Shown here one piece after another: positions 48,850 through 60,453 of a stretch of DNA of 64,000 bases. The position numbers and the translations under genes are program-made. The DNA comes from Cyclospora cayetanensis (taxonomy: Eukaryota > Apicomplexa > Conoidasida > Eucoccidiorida > Eimeriidae): positions 1-64,000 of the forward strand of contig NW_020312613.1 of assembly GCF_002999335.1 (NCBI RefSeq). Reading direction: 5' to 3'. The notes below the pieces were generated by a model. The model saw nothing but the letters and a program-made list of their open reading frames with translations. It did not search any database and was not told where the DNA came from. Each line of letters starts with the position of its first letter. Positions within the stretch are counted from its first letter, which is position 1.

Positions 48850-49150
48850 ATCAAGCATTCTCCACTACACTGCTTATTCTTGACAAAGACGTAGTAAAGG
48901 ATCGACTAATTGGCTTGTCTCTTCGTACGTATACTAAATTGCAGAGCACTGTTGGCTCCATACAAGGAGATGCACTCTTTTGCGCGTGTGTGTCGGATGA
49001 TAAGAACAATTCACTGTGGCTGCTTGGAGTATTTTGGCGGTGCAGCCACGGAAAACCCCAGCTGTGCCTCCACTTCCCTCATGCTGGGATCTCTGAGGGA
49101 AGCTGCAGAGAAAAGGGCGAGCTTTCCTGAGAGATATCTCCAATCACTAC
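48850..49150 (+). repeat. Isolated LTR-like repeat (possible solo LTR)
   Basis: Matches 23757-24060 along most of its length, starting TTGACAAAGACGTAGTAAAGG and including a GGTGCAGCC...CACTTCCCTCATG...GAGGGAAGCTGCAGAG block. No Gag or Pol sequence lies on either side, so this may be a solo LTR left by recombination. It is the rightmost sign of the retroelement family, 1.3 kb upstream of the poly(A) polymerase start and downstream of the CIA2 gene. Confidence 0.5.
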
Positions 49151-50479
49151 TTCCTCTGTATTTTGAGACTGGAGTCAAGTGCGTCCCTACAGTGACCCTC
49201 GATAGAGCTCTATGCTCGCCCTCATCACGTACTACAGTGCCGCTCTTGCGCCTCTTACTCAGAAGAACTCGCAAGGTGCGCGTTTCTGCACGTCCTAGCC
49301 GCTGCGAGCATGTGCATGCGCACAGCGCTGGACCCTAGAACCTAGCGTACCGGCACACGTAGCGTTGTTCCCCCAGGTAGCAGCCCACAGCTGACTTTGC
49401 CTCTACCCTGCTACAAGTACGATGCGTGTACCGCTACACACGCCTTCCCTCCGTACTTGAATTGCTCTGGTTTCACCATTGACGAGCGCGCTGAAAGTGC
49501 CGAAATGTTGCGCGGCCCGGTATACTACAACTTTCGGGTGGAGGCAAAGAGTAGAAGTCGCTGATTGTCGCGAACTCGCGGCATGAGGGTAGTGTCTCTA
49601 ATACACTCGCTTCGCAAATGTTTTCCTTTAATGGTGGACCCCAGGTGGTGTGTGGACTTGCTGGAAGACGCCACTGTCTGAGAGGTTTCTTCCCGCGCTC
49701 TGCCGGTCTGCAGCGAGTCGGCGCTCATGAAGGTCGATTATGCTTTTTAAAACGGAGCCAATGGTTTTTCTGCAAGTTCCCACAATGCGCAGCGACCCGA
49801 TGGCTGTGTACAGATATCGGGCGGGCACGCGTTGTGCCTGGCACCCTCTCCTCAACTTCCTCAAAGGAGTGCACGGTATGGGGGATTCTTGGCGGTAGCT
49901 TGAAGCTAAGCAAGAGGTTCTATATCGGCCCTTTCACGGATGCCGGACCTGCAGAAACAACAATGCAAGTAAATAATTTCGCTTGCCGCGGGCAGATACG
50001 CACCAGAGGGCCTCACGGCTGCGCCGTGTTTCCCCTCCATGGGTAGGGGCCCCTCTGCGCCCAGCCACGCGCGCGCCTCTGCTTCCCCAATGTGCATGCA
50101 AGAAGACAACATACGGTCGTCGCCGCGCGCCACAGCAGCCAAAATACCGCTAAAAAACTCTTTAGGGTGGTCTTAGAAGGATTTGTGCGGGTTTCGGGCA
50201 GACCAAAAGCCGGAGGAAACGGAGTGACGCGATGGATGGACTCTTCTGAAGCGAGCTGGAGACATCCCCCTTCTTCTTTTGTCTCCAATTCTCCTTTAAG
50301 CTCGACCTTTCCGCTATAACGGGGGAATTCATGTTCAATTCACTCTCTCCGCGCAACACCTAGCACCAGGCAGGGCAGCAAGACCTGAACGCGGCAGCCA
50401 CTGCGCCGGGTGCGGCGCCACTGCGCTTCTTCGCTTTTCCGCCCTCTCTGGTCAGCGCTTCTTCCCGTAAAGACGCCCA
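49150..50479. other. Upstream region of the poly(A) polymerase gene
   Basis: No coding exon is supported. A 142-codon frame at 49618-50046 has no recognised motif. This interval presumably holds the promoter and 5' UTR of the plus-strand polymerase gene, but no TATA-like or initiator element stands out. Confidence 0.4.
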
Positions 50480-53400
50480 ATGCAGCAGTTGCACCACCCC
50501 GCAGCCTCTAGGATGGGAGTTCCGACCCCTACGCCCACCAGCACGCGCGCGATTGCCGCTGCGCACATGGCGCTGGTTTCCTCTCCAGCGGCTTCTGCGA
50601 CTGCACCTCCTTCAAGTCCAGCGGTAGCTTCGCCGAGGGGCGCTCTGTCTTCGGCTGTTCCTTCCGGAGGCGGGGCACCGCCTGTATCGACGAACCCCTC
50701 CTCCGCTGCTTCGCAGTCTTCCGCAGCCTCCGGAGCAGCGCCTCCCTCCGCGAATTCTTTGGAGGTGTATGTCATGGGAGACACCCCCTTCGTCATGCAG
50801 GCGAGCCCTTATCCGTACGGCATAACGCGGCCCATATCCTTGAAGACGCCCACGACGGCGGATTTGCATCAGAGCGTTGAGCTTGTGCGAGTGCTGCGTC
50901 ACAAGGGGGTGTATGAGACAGCCGCAGGTGCACGGCAGCGAGAACTCGTGCTGGCAGAACTGAACAAGATCGTCTCCGAGTGGATTTATGAATCAGGAAT
51001 AGAGCAAGGCTTAGACCCTGCGGAAGCCAGGGAGGCGGGGGGGAAGATCTTCACTTTTGGGTCATACCGGTTGGGTGTATCGACACCTGGGAGCGATATC
51101 GACGCGCTGTGCGTGTCTCCCAAGCATGTTACACGGGATGCGTTTTTTACTGTCTTCTTGGCCAAGCTGCAACAGGATCCTAGGGTTGAAAAGATTACAC
51201 CTGTGCCGGATGCGTACACTCCAGTGTTGAAGTTTTGCTTTTCTGGCGTGGAGATCGACCTTCTCTTTGCACGCTTGGCTTTGCGCTGTATCCCGAGCTC
51301 GTGGGTTGGGCTCGAGGCCGACTCCGTCCTGAAGCATACCGATGAAAAGACAGCAAGGAGCCTCAACGGCAATCGTGTCGCAGACATGATCCTCAAGCTT
51401 GTGCCGAACAAGTCGGTCTTCAGAACGGCCTTGCGCTTCATTAAACAGTGGGCGAAAGCGCGAGGCGTCTACAGCAACGTCTTGGGATATCTAGGAGGCA
51501 TCAGCTGGGCAATACTCGTGGCGAGATGCTGCCAACTCTACCCGAATTTTCCTCCAAACCTTCTGATCCAACGCTTCTTCACAGTCTACACACAGTGGTG
51601 CTGGGCCAGAAGCCCTGTCTGCCTCTGCAAGATTAGTGAGCCTCAGCCGGCTGAGGGTCTTACAAATTTCAGGGTGTGGAATCCGCAACTCTACGCACAG
51701 GTACATATGCATATATACATATATACATATATATACATATATATATATATATACATGTATATACATACATATATATATGCATATATACATATATATATAT
51801 ACATATATACATATATATATATATACATACATATATATATATGCATGATGTTGCAACCCCCCCTCTTCCCCTAGCCCCCTTCTCTGAAAGCCTTGAGCTA
51901 TGACTGCGACACACCTTTCTGCACGGGCCAGAGTCTTATACAGCGTCAGTCTCAAGTTTCCCCGCCTTTACGCCTTCTCTCCCACCCCGCCTGCACTCCC
52001 AGGAGCGCCTCGAAAGCCGCTGCGCTTATTCCTTGCACACGGCCTATCACTGGCGCTTGCGCTTTTTTCTGCGCCTCAGGACCGTCAGCATCTGCTGAAA
52101 ATCATCACACCAGCCTTCCCAGCCATGAACTCGACTCACAACGTCTCGCACTCAACAAAGAGGATCATCGGTGAAGAACTGAGCGCCGCAGCCAAACGCT
52201 TCAACGCCTGGGCTGCAGGAGGCTCTGCATCCCCCCCCCAAACGCTTCAGTCGTGGAAGGAAGTGCTGCTCGAAACACTTACTCCTGTGGACTATCTCGC
52301 CATGTATAGGCATTTTCTTGACCTTCAAGTGCTCGCCAAATCAGAGGCTGTAAGTACCCACGCGTCGCGCGCCAAAAAATGAACCTTTCTTGCGTTCCTG
52401 ACCCTCTAGCGAAGGAAGGGCCTCTCCAGTGGGGGTGGCAGACACTTCGAAGTCGCAAAAAGTACAGCCTTCTGGTGCAGCATAGCCTCGCCTTCACAAC
52501 AATAGAAGAACAGTCAGCAAGGGCAGCTGCTGCACGAAGGCAGAATACCTCCTGGGGATCTGCGTTTTTTCTCCCCTCCGCAAGAAGACAACTGTGATCG
52601 TCGGAACTGCACGCCATATCGGAAAGCTCTCGTCTTTCGCCGCGGAGCCTCCCGATGATCGCAGTATCCCTCCCTCGCGTCTTCTTTTGTTTGCTGCCGC
52701 AGGTGCATCGCAAGTGGGAAGGCTGGATCGAATCCAAGGTGCGGCATCTCGTTCGCTCGCTAGAAAGACTCGCGCATAATGCAGCCGCCTTGGGGCAGTC
52801 GAAGGAACCCCGTGCTCAGATGGCTGTGAGGCCTCTCCCCGTCGTGTTCAAGACACAAGTAAGAGCTGTGGGAGGGAGGCGGGGTGGGGGGTGGTATATC
52901 TATGTATATACCCATGTTCAACATGCATATACACATATATATACATACATCTATATATATATGTGTGTATATGTATGTATATGTGTGTGTATATGTATGT
53001 ATATGTGTATATGTATGTATATGTGTATATGTATGTATATGTGTGTATGCATGTATATATTTATATATATATATCTATATATATAGATGTATGTATATTT
53101 ATATATTCATCTATATATATATATATATTTATACACATATTTATATATATTTATATATATACGTATATTCAAGCCAGGAATTCTCGGCTCTTGCCAAGGA
53201 CGACATTCATACGACTGCATGCCATGTACTGCAGGCACAGGCTGTGGGACTACTGTGTGGCTCTTGAGCGCCGTAGAGGCTTTTATCCGAGTGCTGTGCT
53301 GTTGTGAAACGAGTGTTTCTTGCTCTTTGTCTTTCACTCCCTCTCCGAGAGGGGAGGAGGCGGCGTTTTGTTGTGCGTGCTCTAAAGCCTTGCAGAGAGG

Positions 53401-54544
53401 GCACTGAATGCACACACCCAGCGTTCTGTGCACTTTGTTGGACCTTGGACAGACTGCCTTTGAGCGCACTTGCCAAACCCGTTCTTTCTCGCGAGTCTCA
53501 AGTGGGCGACGCGAGCACTGCATGCTGCCGTATGCACATATTTATGCGGTGAATCGCAGGACCCAGACTGGCCAGAGAGTTCTTCTCTATTGCTGGCGCT
53601 TACCTTTGCAAACCCCAAGGCTGGCGAGGCTGTCTGCGATCTCCGTCCCGCCATTGCCGTGAGTCTATACACTATATATATATACATATATATGTATGTA
53701 CGTGCATGTCATGTACATATATATGTATGTATGGTGGCGGCCGCGTTGTGATTGAAGGATATCGGATCTAACCCTAATTACATGTGCGCAAGTGTGCGTT
53801 CTTCTACATATATATATATGTATATGTCTACGTACATATGTACGTAAATACGTGTGTATCCTCTGTGTGGGTGGGTGCGTTTTCAGGAGTTCGTTGAGCT
53901 GATTAACGGGTGGCCAGTAAGTACACGATTTTGGGGGGGCGTCTATGTGTGAATTGTTTTTGTTTTTTGTGTATCCTGGTGTCTTTTTCTGCGCATTTTT
54001 CCGCTTGTCAATGCACTGTTCTCCAGTGTATGGGGAGGCCCTGGTCATTATCGCGTGCTGCTTGCCACCCCTCCTTCTTTTGTTGCGGAAAACTGTTTCC
54101 CCTTTCTCGGCCTGCCCGTAGACATGTGTGTGCATCAGTATCATTGTGCATGGCGTTTCTGCCTGTTTGCGTGTCTGTCCGCCGCTGCAACTGGCCTTTC
54201 CGCAGGATCTCTCGAAGGTTCAGGGGGCTGTGCAGATGCGCGTACGGCATCTCCGCCGCTCACAACTGCCCCCCTCCATTGTGGAAGGGCTCAAGAAGCC
54301 AATGGACGCGCATGTGGCACTCCTGAAGCAGCTTGGCGTAGCCTCGGCTAATGAGCAGCAGCAGCCCCTTGCGGGCACGGCTGCTGAGACGCTGAGCGGT
54401 GGCGACGGCGTGTCTGCGTCTGCTGGTGCGCACCAGCAGGGGGGGGCGGAAGGCAGGAATTTAGCAAAGCGCAAGGCTGCAGAAATGGGAGGCGAGACGG
54501 CCTCTGCAGGAGGAGACTTTGTGCCGCAGAAATCGAAGAACTGA
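50480..54544 (+). CDS. PAP: Canonical nuclear poly(A) polymerase
   Basis: Adds poly(A) tails to cleaved pre-mRNA in the nucleus, with the cleavage and polyadenylation complex. Six exons, all phase 0: 50480-51700, 52080-52349, 52703-52858, 53560-53658, 53887-53916 and 54206-54544, encoding 704 residues. Residues 1-95 are Ala/Ser/Pro-rich and variable. The core starts near [19 protein letters not shown] (about residue 110). The nucleotidyltransferase motif [20 protein letters not shown] (about 191-210) gives the two catalytic Asp, and [10 protein letters not shown] (about 260) the third. The central domain follows with [34 protein letters not shown] and FFTVYTQW. Exon 2 carries [19 protein letters not shown], typical of the RNA-binding region. 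The C-terminus is a short Gln/Ala-rich tail ending QKSKN. Every donor is GT with good context. Introns 1, 3 and 4 are full of (TA/CA)n repeats. All catalytic residues are present and nothing suggests decay. The gene symbol is by family; the organism's own name is not known to me. Confidence 0.93.
51701..51850. repeat. (TA/CA)n microsatellite in polymerase intron 1
   Basis: About 150 bases of ATATACAT and TATATA units fill the first part of intron 1, right after the donor. Open frames of Ile, Tyr, His and Thr across it are artefacts. Confidence 0.95.
52915..53170. repeat. (TA/TG)n microsatellite in polymerase intron 3
   Basis: About 255 bases of TATGTATATGTG-type units, passing into TATATTTATA, within the 701-bp intron 3. 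Likely length-polymorphic between strains. Confidence 0.95.
53669..53850. repeat. (TA/TG/CA)n microsatellite in polymerase intron 4
   Basis: Two ATATATAC/ATGTATGT tracts (about 53669-53735 and 53797-53850) fill most of intron 4, on both sides of a short unique piece. Confidence 0.9.
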
Positions 54545-55783
54545 GTGCACTTCGCCGAGGTTGCGGCTGCCCTGCTTTGTCGCCTCGCACATTTTCTGGC
54601 TGTTGCCTGAAGGGCGCTAAGGGTTGCTACATCACGGCTTTCGCGGCAGAGCAGCAACGGCTTGTCGTGCTGCTGCAGCCGATTGAGCACAACAAGCGAC
54701 AGCAGGAGCCACAAAGGGGGCGTCAGCTTTGCGTGGCGCTTGGGCCTGCTGCTTGCGTTTTATTCGGACGGCATATTTAATTCCATTTTTTGTTGTCCAT
54801 GCAAATGGGGAAGAGTGAATGGGGAGGCAAGGGCGACTACAGCAGGCAGCAGCGGTTATAAAAACACGAAAGTGCCAGTTGTTCTATGGATGCGGTGCGC
54901 GCATTATGGCTCCCTTATGCTAGGTCGTTAGCAAAAGCACACGAAACTGTAAACACAGAGTGCAAAACCACTAGACTGTAGGTGTACAGCAGGGGTAACC
55001 GCTGCAGCTGTCGTGCGCTGCTTGGAGCAGCACCAACCACACCGGCAGGAGAAGAGCTCTTGCTGTAAACGTGCTGCTAGTATACGATGAAGAGTAGGGA
55101 GTAAACCCTTTGCCGAGGGCCGTCGAATGGAAGGCGCCTTCACTTCACGTGGCGAGAGGCGCAAAAAACGCCATCGCCGCAGCCGCTGATGCTGTTTTGT
55201 GGGGGGGCTTGCACAAGACCACGACAGCTTTTAGCTGGAGATTTGCCCGCGTTTGTTGTCAGTTATTTTGATGGAAGTGGGCATATAGCAAGAGACGTGC
55301 TGTAGGAAGCACAGAGGTGCGTGTAAATCACGTGGGCATGTTTCTGCATAAGAAGGCGTGTAAAGAGAAGATGTGTATGTGTGTCTGTGTATGGGTATGT
55401 CTATTGGTGTTTCTGATTTTCTCCATAAGGGAGAAACAGATTGCTTACCCCCCGAGCCATTGACCCATCGGCTGGCCCTCCGGCCTCCACCGCTACATAT
55501 TTATATATATCTCTATGTATATACAGACAGCTTGTAAATGTGAACGTTTGTATGTATATACGCACATCTACATACATAAATATGCATGCAAAAAACATTT
55601 CGGCGTTGTTTCATGCACGTAGACAGGAGTCTATGTGCATGAAGCATTTCCGCCCTTTCCTTAGGAGACAGACATAGATGCTGTATATCTCTCTGTGCAT
55701 ACTTTTGTATATCTGTCAATGTAGCTTCCCTTCGTTCTCTCTGTGCACCTCTGTATGAATTCCTAAACCCTGGCAACGCCTCC
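54545..55783. other. Convergent intergenic region
   Basis: Lies between the stop codons of the plus-strand poly(A) polymerase and the minus-strand J-protein gene, so it holds both 3' UTRs. No further coding exon is supported. A TA/CA-rich microsatellite occupies about 55495-55580. No clear AATAAA stands out in the expected places. Confidence 0.5.
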
Positions 55784-58700
55784 TTAGCTTGAATACCACC
55801 GAAAAAAGATCATCCCGAAGAAAATTACGGAACCTAGGGATATACCACTGCCCTTCTCCGCATCCTCCTCCTGCGCAGACAGCATCCGCTCCATTCGGAA
55901 GGCGTGCATGCATGCACAAGAAGCCAACTTGCGAACGCTACAGTCAGCAGCAGGGCAATGAGCACATCCAGAAGACGCAACGCACCCCCCCACATGCAGA
56001 CGCGACAAGCGGTAGCAGCAACCACAGCAGCAAGGCAGTGCCACCATCCCGCTAAGCGCGCGAAAGCGTGTGGGCGATGCATCCTGAAGTGTGCCCCCCC
56101 CTCCCCCCTCCTTGTACCGGTGGCTGCCGTGAGTCCGCAGCAAACAACAGTCCTAACACATGCGTCTGGACCCTTACTCCGAGCGTCTACAAACGAAGAC
56201 GATAGGCAGACACGCGGCAACAAAGAGCCGCCGCACGAGCTTACATAGCGATCTAGGAGTTTCAGGAAGCCCTTGCGCTTCAAGTCGAAGCCATACGTGG
56301 TGCAGTCTTCACGACGTAGCAAGTCATTCAATTCTAAACCTTCTGGCTGCCGATGCACACACGCAAAAACACGCCCATGCGCGAATTTTTTTTCCCAGAT
56401 TCGAAGAACCTCCTTCCCCGCACCGCGATCTCCCTGGAGCAGCCGATATCGCCTTTCTCCCGCTAAAACAAGCCCCTCAAAGGCGAGCCATGCAAATTTA
56501 AAAAAAAGGATTCTGGAGGGGCATGCACGCACCCATGTGCGCGCTTCGTTGTCCATTGCCTGCCCCCAGAGATCCGGTGTTTCCTCCTCGGATCTTGCAC
56601 TGGGATTGAGCCTCCAAGGCGTTGCTGGTTCGCTTGTTTCTGTGAAGCCAAGAGCTGTAAGCTGCGCCTTTCGCTCAGCCTCGACGATCTTGGGGTTCAC
56701 ATTTTCTTTGAAGGGAATCTTGGCGAAGACCGCTGCCACCTCCGCCTCCTCCTTCGCCTTTTCTCGAAGGAGGCGCTGCTGCAGCCGCCTTGCGGATACT
56801 CGCTGCACGAAGCGCTCCGCTGCGTCTGCAGGGGGGGGTCCCTTCTGCCCTGCTGCTGCAGCAGCTTCTGCCTCCAACTGCGCAGCCCTCGCCCACCGCA
56901 CGCGCAGCGGGAGAGCTCCACTCTTCACCAAGACACCCTCCGCAACCTCCAGAAACGCTTCCAACCTGAGAGAGGGGAGGGCAGGCACACGAGGCAAGGC
57001 ACGCAGACACTGCGACAAAGAGGCATGCGGGATGTCAAATGCTGTATAACAAAGAGGCGTTGGCGTGAGGTGTATAACAAATGCTGTATAACAAATGCTG
57101 TATAACAAATAGGCACGCGAAATTCCTTTTTTCGTGGGTGGCTGCATCTGTCGAAGCCTCCTATTAGCGCCTCTCAGCCTCTGGAGACACAAAGGAACTG
57201 CCCGCCCTCCCCACACGCGCAAATGCAGGCAGCAACCCCACCATCGCCACCCCACTACCCAGTAAGGCCTTACTGGGTAATGTTGTCGAGAGCCGATTTC
57301 AGCAGGTGTCTGCACACTTCTTCGCGAAGCTCCTCCTGCTGATTTGCAAAATCCGGGCCCAAAAGAAGCAGCGCATTCAAAACTATCGGCACCCAGTTGT
57401 GCAAAACAACGACCTTCTCAAAGGGCAAGTAAGATCCAACAAAAGGCATAAAGGAAAAGAGGCCGTACGCGCTGCTGTCAAAGCGCAGCAACAACTCGGA
57501 AGCAAAAACGAGCGCCAAATAGCTGCAGAAGAACTGAAGCCAAACACACAAACAACAAGCAAACAGAAAGGATCATGACAAACACACAGAAAAGTACATA
57601 ACAAACAAACAGAAAAGATCATAACAAATACACAGAAAAGTACATGACAAATACACAGACTTAGATGTACACCTAGGTAAGCCTTCAGATAGACAAATAA
57701 ATACACCTTTGAACACAAAAGACTCTCTACACAAAAACAGTATCTCGCCCTGCGCCCCTTTGCCTCAACCCCTCTCAGTCTACGGGTAATTTAATTTCAT
57801 GGCGAAGAGCAAAGAAATACGTTTATTTCTCTGTCTGTCTGTCTGTCTATTGCCAGTGCAGGATTATGCAGGGAAGCTGAGACAGCGCGATAGACTGCTA
57901 GGACGGCGTGGCTGCCTACAGCACACGAGTTATCCGGCAGGCAGCCCTTATGGAAGAAATAAGACTAAAGGAAAAGAGGAAGGGGGAGGGAAGACAGCAG
58001 GCGCGCCAAACGCAAGTTCAGTGACGATTCGCTGCATCACGATCTCCTCGCGAACCTGTCGAGTGGTGAGAGATGCATCGCCAAAGGTGTGCAGATATCC
58101 AAAGACAAAAGGAATTAGGCAGTGAAAGACGGCTACAAGCAGAACATCGTAAAAATGCTCATCATCCACAGCCCCGTCCGTCGAGAAATCCCCGAAGCGG
58201 CAAAATGCATCCCTCCTCTTTTCACTCCCAATAACCTCGTGTGCCTGTTGCATGCATGCAAATACACACAAACATACAGAAATACACACGCGAATCCACA
58301 TACACATGCACACCTATACATATGCACACACACCTGTGCATACACACATATATATACACACCTATACAGATACGTACGTAGGCACGCAACTACGTTTCCA
58401 CGCATGCAGATAGACGCACGCATTCCGCTTCTAGATAACTTTCTAAGCAAAAGGGTTTTAAATCCCTTTGCCTCCCAACGCCTACAGTCTGTTACACCCA
58501 GGAGTCGCCCTACTCAGAGCTCCAAAGGTAGGTAGGACACAGCAACAGCATGCCACGCCCTTCCTGGAGAGCGCTTTCACCTACCCCTAAGACAGGCCTA
58601 ACAAAGGGGGTGTTTGCTTTAATGTGTAAGCACAACCTTAAGAGCATAAGCTCTAGACTCTAACTAGGAAAAAAAGAGGGCGAGTAGAGGACTCCTCGAC

Positions 58701-59285
58701 ACGAAACACCATTCTTTTGGCTGGCTGCCTCCGACCCCCTCATCCACACTCGAAGCTCTAAACACCCCTAAGAAGCGAGCGCTTGGCTTGCCTCGCGGAT
58801 CTTTGCGAACATCTCCTTGGCCTCCATGGATGGGTTCTTATCCTGGAAGCCGCAAAGACACCGGGGAGCAAGCGGCAAACTCTTACTCCTCAAAGCCCCT
58901 TGAAATTCAACTTCCAAGGGGTAGCCTCCACCCCCCCGTCCTCCCCGACGGCCCTGCTACACGCGGTGCCTGCCTGCTTAGCGTTTCAGAGTTTTTTGTT
59001 GGCGCATACGGGGTGGTACTGGAGGGAGAGCTTTCTGTACGTTGATGACACCACCCGAGGAGGCGCATTAGGGGGAACGCCGATCGTCTCAAAGTGATTT
59101 GGCTCGCGGGTTGACTGAATGCAAATCAGCCATACAAGTATATATATATATACACATATATGTATATACATATATATATACATGTATTGAGACACATACA
59201 GACATGTCCCCAAGTTCCTCTCTTGTGATAGCCGCTCAGCCCCTGAGCGCGATCTCAGCTGTCTATACACCCCTCGTAAGAAGAG

Positions 59286-59317
<32 letters not shown>

Positions 59318-60453
59318 TTCTCTCTCTCCCTATTTAGGGCCTTTTCTCAGCGCCACGGCCATGAGGCATCAAAAATGATCGGAAAACACAACACTGCGAT
59401 ATATACAAAATGCTAACTGCCACAAAGGAAGGTCGATTGACACATGGAAGGGTTTCGGGGGAGGCCGCACTTGCAACATTCCAATGATGAAGAGCGCCAC
59501 AAGCGCAAGGCACGCGCCTAAAGACAGAAAAGAACACGAGCAACAGACAGAAGCCCCTGCAGGTCGAACCGCAGACCCTTAATACTCTGCGACTGGAAGG
59601 GCAGAGTCTGCGTCTGCCTTGTTTGTCACCGCCTACCAACTTTCGTAGACTTCCGGTTCCAAGGTCGATCTGAAGCGCAGCGCACCGCAGAAAGCTCTGA
59701 GCCTCAAGCCCTTTGTGCCTTGTTCTCCATCAAACATAGCCGCAGATGGCTTCCGACGGTGTGCATGAAAGAAACAGCAACAGATACACAAACACACACA
59801 CACATACACACAGAGAGAGGCGGGGTTGCGCGAACGAGAGAGAGAGAGACAAAGGGAGAGAGAGAGAGGAAGAGAGAAGAAACGAGACCCTCTCGTTGAA
59901 GGCTGCTTGGGGGAGAGCAGAAGAGGGGGGAAGGCTGTGAGAAGGCAAAGTCAATCTGCGTCATCGTATGGGTGCCTTTGTTTGGATCCATGTTCTTTTT
60001 TTTGCCCTAGAACCGTTTTTCGCCCCCCCCCCTTCGATCTCCCGACCCTCTCTCCCCTCCTTCCCTCCCACCCCCTCGCTGCCTTCCAGTATCTTCTTCT
60101 GTGTCTGCTGCTCTCCCCTGTTGCCATTCAAATGGTTGAAGCGATGTAAAACAGCCGTCACCTCCCCCCTCCAGCCTGCAGCCTCCGGCCCCCCCCCGCA
60201 GGTGCCAACCGTCTCAGTGCAGGTAACTGGCGGCGATCTGGAGGCAAGCCCCTACAACTATAGGCCGTCAAAAAGCGTAGAGAGGGATCGAAACGCGCAA
60301 AACAGAAAAAAAAGATGAACCCCCTTGCATCGTACATCCCCAAGCGGCCAGAAGCAACACGCGCCAGCCCCAGCCGCACAAAGCCTCACCAATGCTGGTG
60401 ATCCACCGCGTGAGTGGCACCACGAAGAGCATATGAAAGAATATGTCCTCCAT
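55784..60453 (-). CDS. J-domain (DnaJ) multipass membrane protein, nine exons
   Basis: J-domains stimulate Hsp70 ATPase, and a membrane J-protein of this kind most likely recruits Hsp70 at the ER membrane (inference). Exons run 60453-60390, 59517-59471, 59114-59010, 58842-58792, 58244-58056, 57533-57274, 56965-56533, 56346-56245 and 55870-55784, and the phases join to 445 residues. A hydrophobic segment spans about residues 17-35 (TSIGACLALVALFIIGMLQ across the first splice). The J-domain follows: HFETIGVPPNAPPRVVSSTY, RKLSLQYHP|DKNP with HPD split by intron 3, then FAKIRE|AHEVIGSEKRRDAF. More hydrophobic segments lie at about 119-143 and about 153-215, then a charged Ala/Glu-rich helix, and a C-terminal membrane segment GISLGSVIFFGMIFFRWYSS. 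Intron 4 is GC-AG. Donors of introns 2 (GTGCGG) and 5 (GTTCGC) are weak, so those exon ends are provisional. It is not clearly Sec63 or any named J-protein I know. Confidence 0.75.
57040..57109. repeat. 14-bp minisatellite TGCTGTATAACAAA
   Basis: Units at 57040-57053, 57082-57095 and 57096-57109 are identical, with a partial unit at 57071-57081. They lie in intron 6 of the J-protein gene. Confidence 0.9.
57574..57660. repeat. 23-bp minisatellite in J-protein intron 5
   Basis: Four imperfect units of CAT(G/A)ACAAA(C/T)A(C/A)ACAGAAAAG(T/A)(A/T), starting at 57574, 57597, 57620 and 57643. The last unit is truncated. Confidence 0.85.
58245..58791 (-). other. GC-AG intron 4 of the J-protein gene
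   Basis: The donor on the minus strand is CGCGAG|GCAAGC and the acceptor GCAACAG|GCAC. Joining KIRE to AHEVIGSEKRRDAF restores the canonical end of the J-domain (I-x-x-A-(Y/H)-E-V-(L/I)). Without splicing, the frame runs into a stop eight codons later. No GT lies between the donor and that stop. CA-rich repeats occupy about 58255-58380. Confidence 0.7.
59139..59330. repeat. Microsatellites in J-protein intron 2
   Basis: A (TA/CA)n tract at 59139-59185 and a (CT)n tract at about 59287-59330 lie between the first membrane exon and the J-domain exon. Confidence 0.9.
59785..59880. repeat. (CA)n and (GA)n tracts in J-protein intron 1
   Basis: A CACACA tract (59785-59814) is followed by an AGAGAG-rich tract (about 59836-59880) in the 872-bp first intron. 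Confidence 0.9.

Noticed and set aside
51700..51880. Ile/Tyr/His-rich reading frames on both strands
   Set aside because: These are translations of the (TA/CA)n microsatellite in a poly(A) polymerase intron.
53766..53776. CTAACCCTAA, like a telomere repeat
   Set aside because: It is a single unit inside an intron, without an array, so it is not a telomere or interstitial telomeric tract.
55834..57315. Single 493-codon minus-strand frame
   Set aside because: It reads through several introns. Conserved segments, splice sites and the better C-terminus at 55784 show that it covers parts of the J-protein exons plus intron sequence.
59704..59991. Ser/Leu/Phe/Val-rich minus-strand frames
   Set aside because: They come from (CA)n and (GA)n tracts within J-protein intron 1 and contain no domain.
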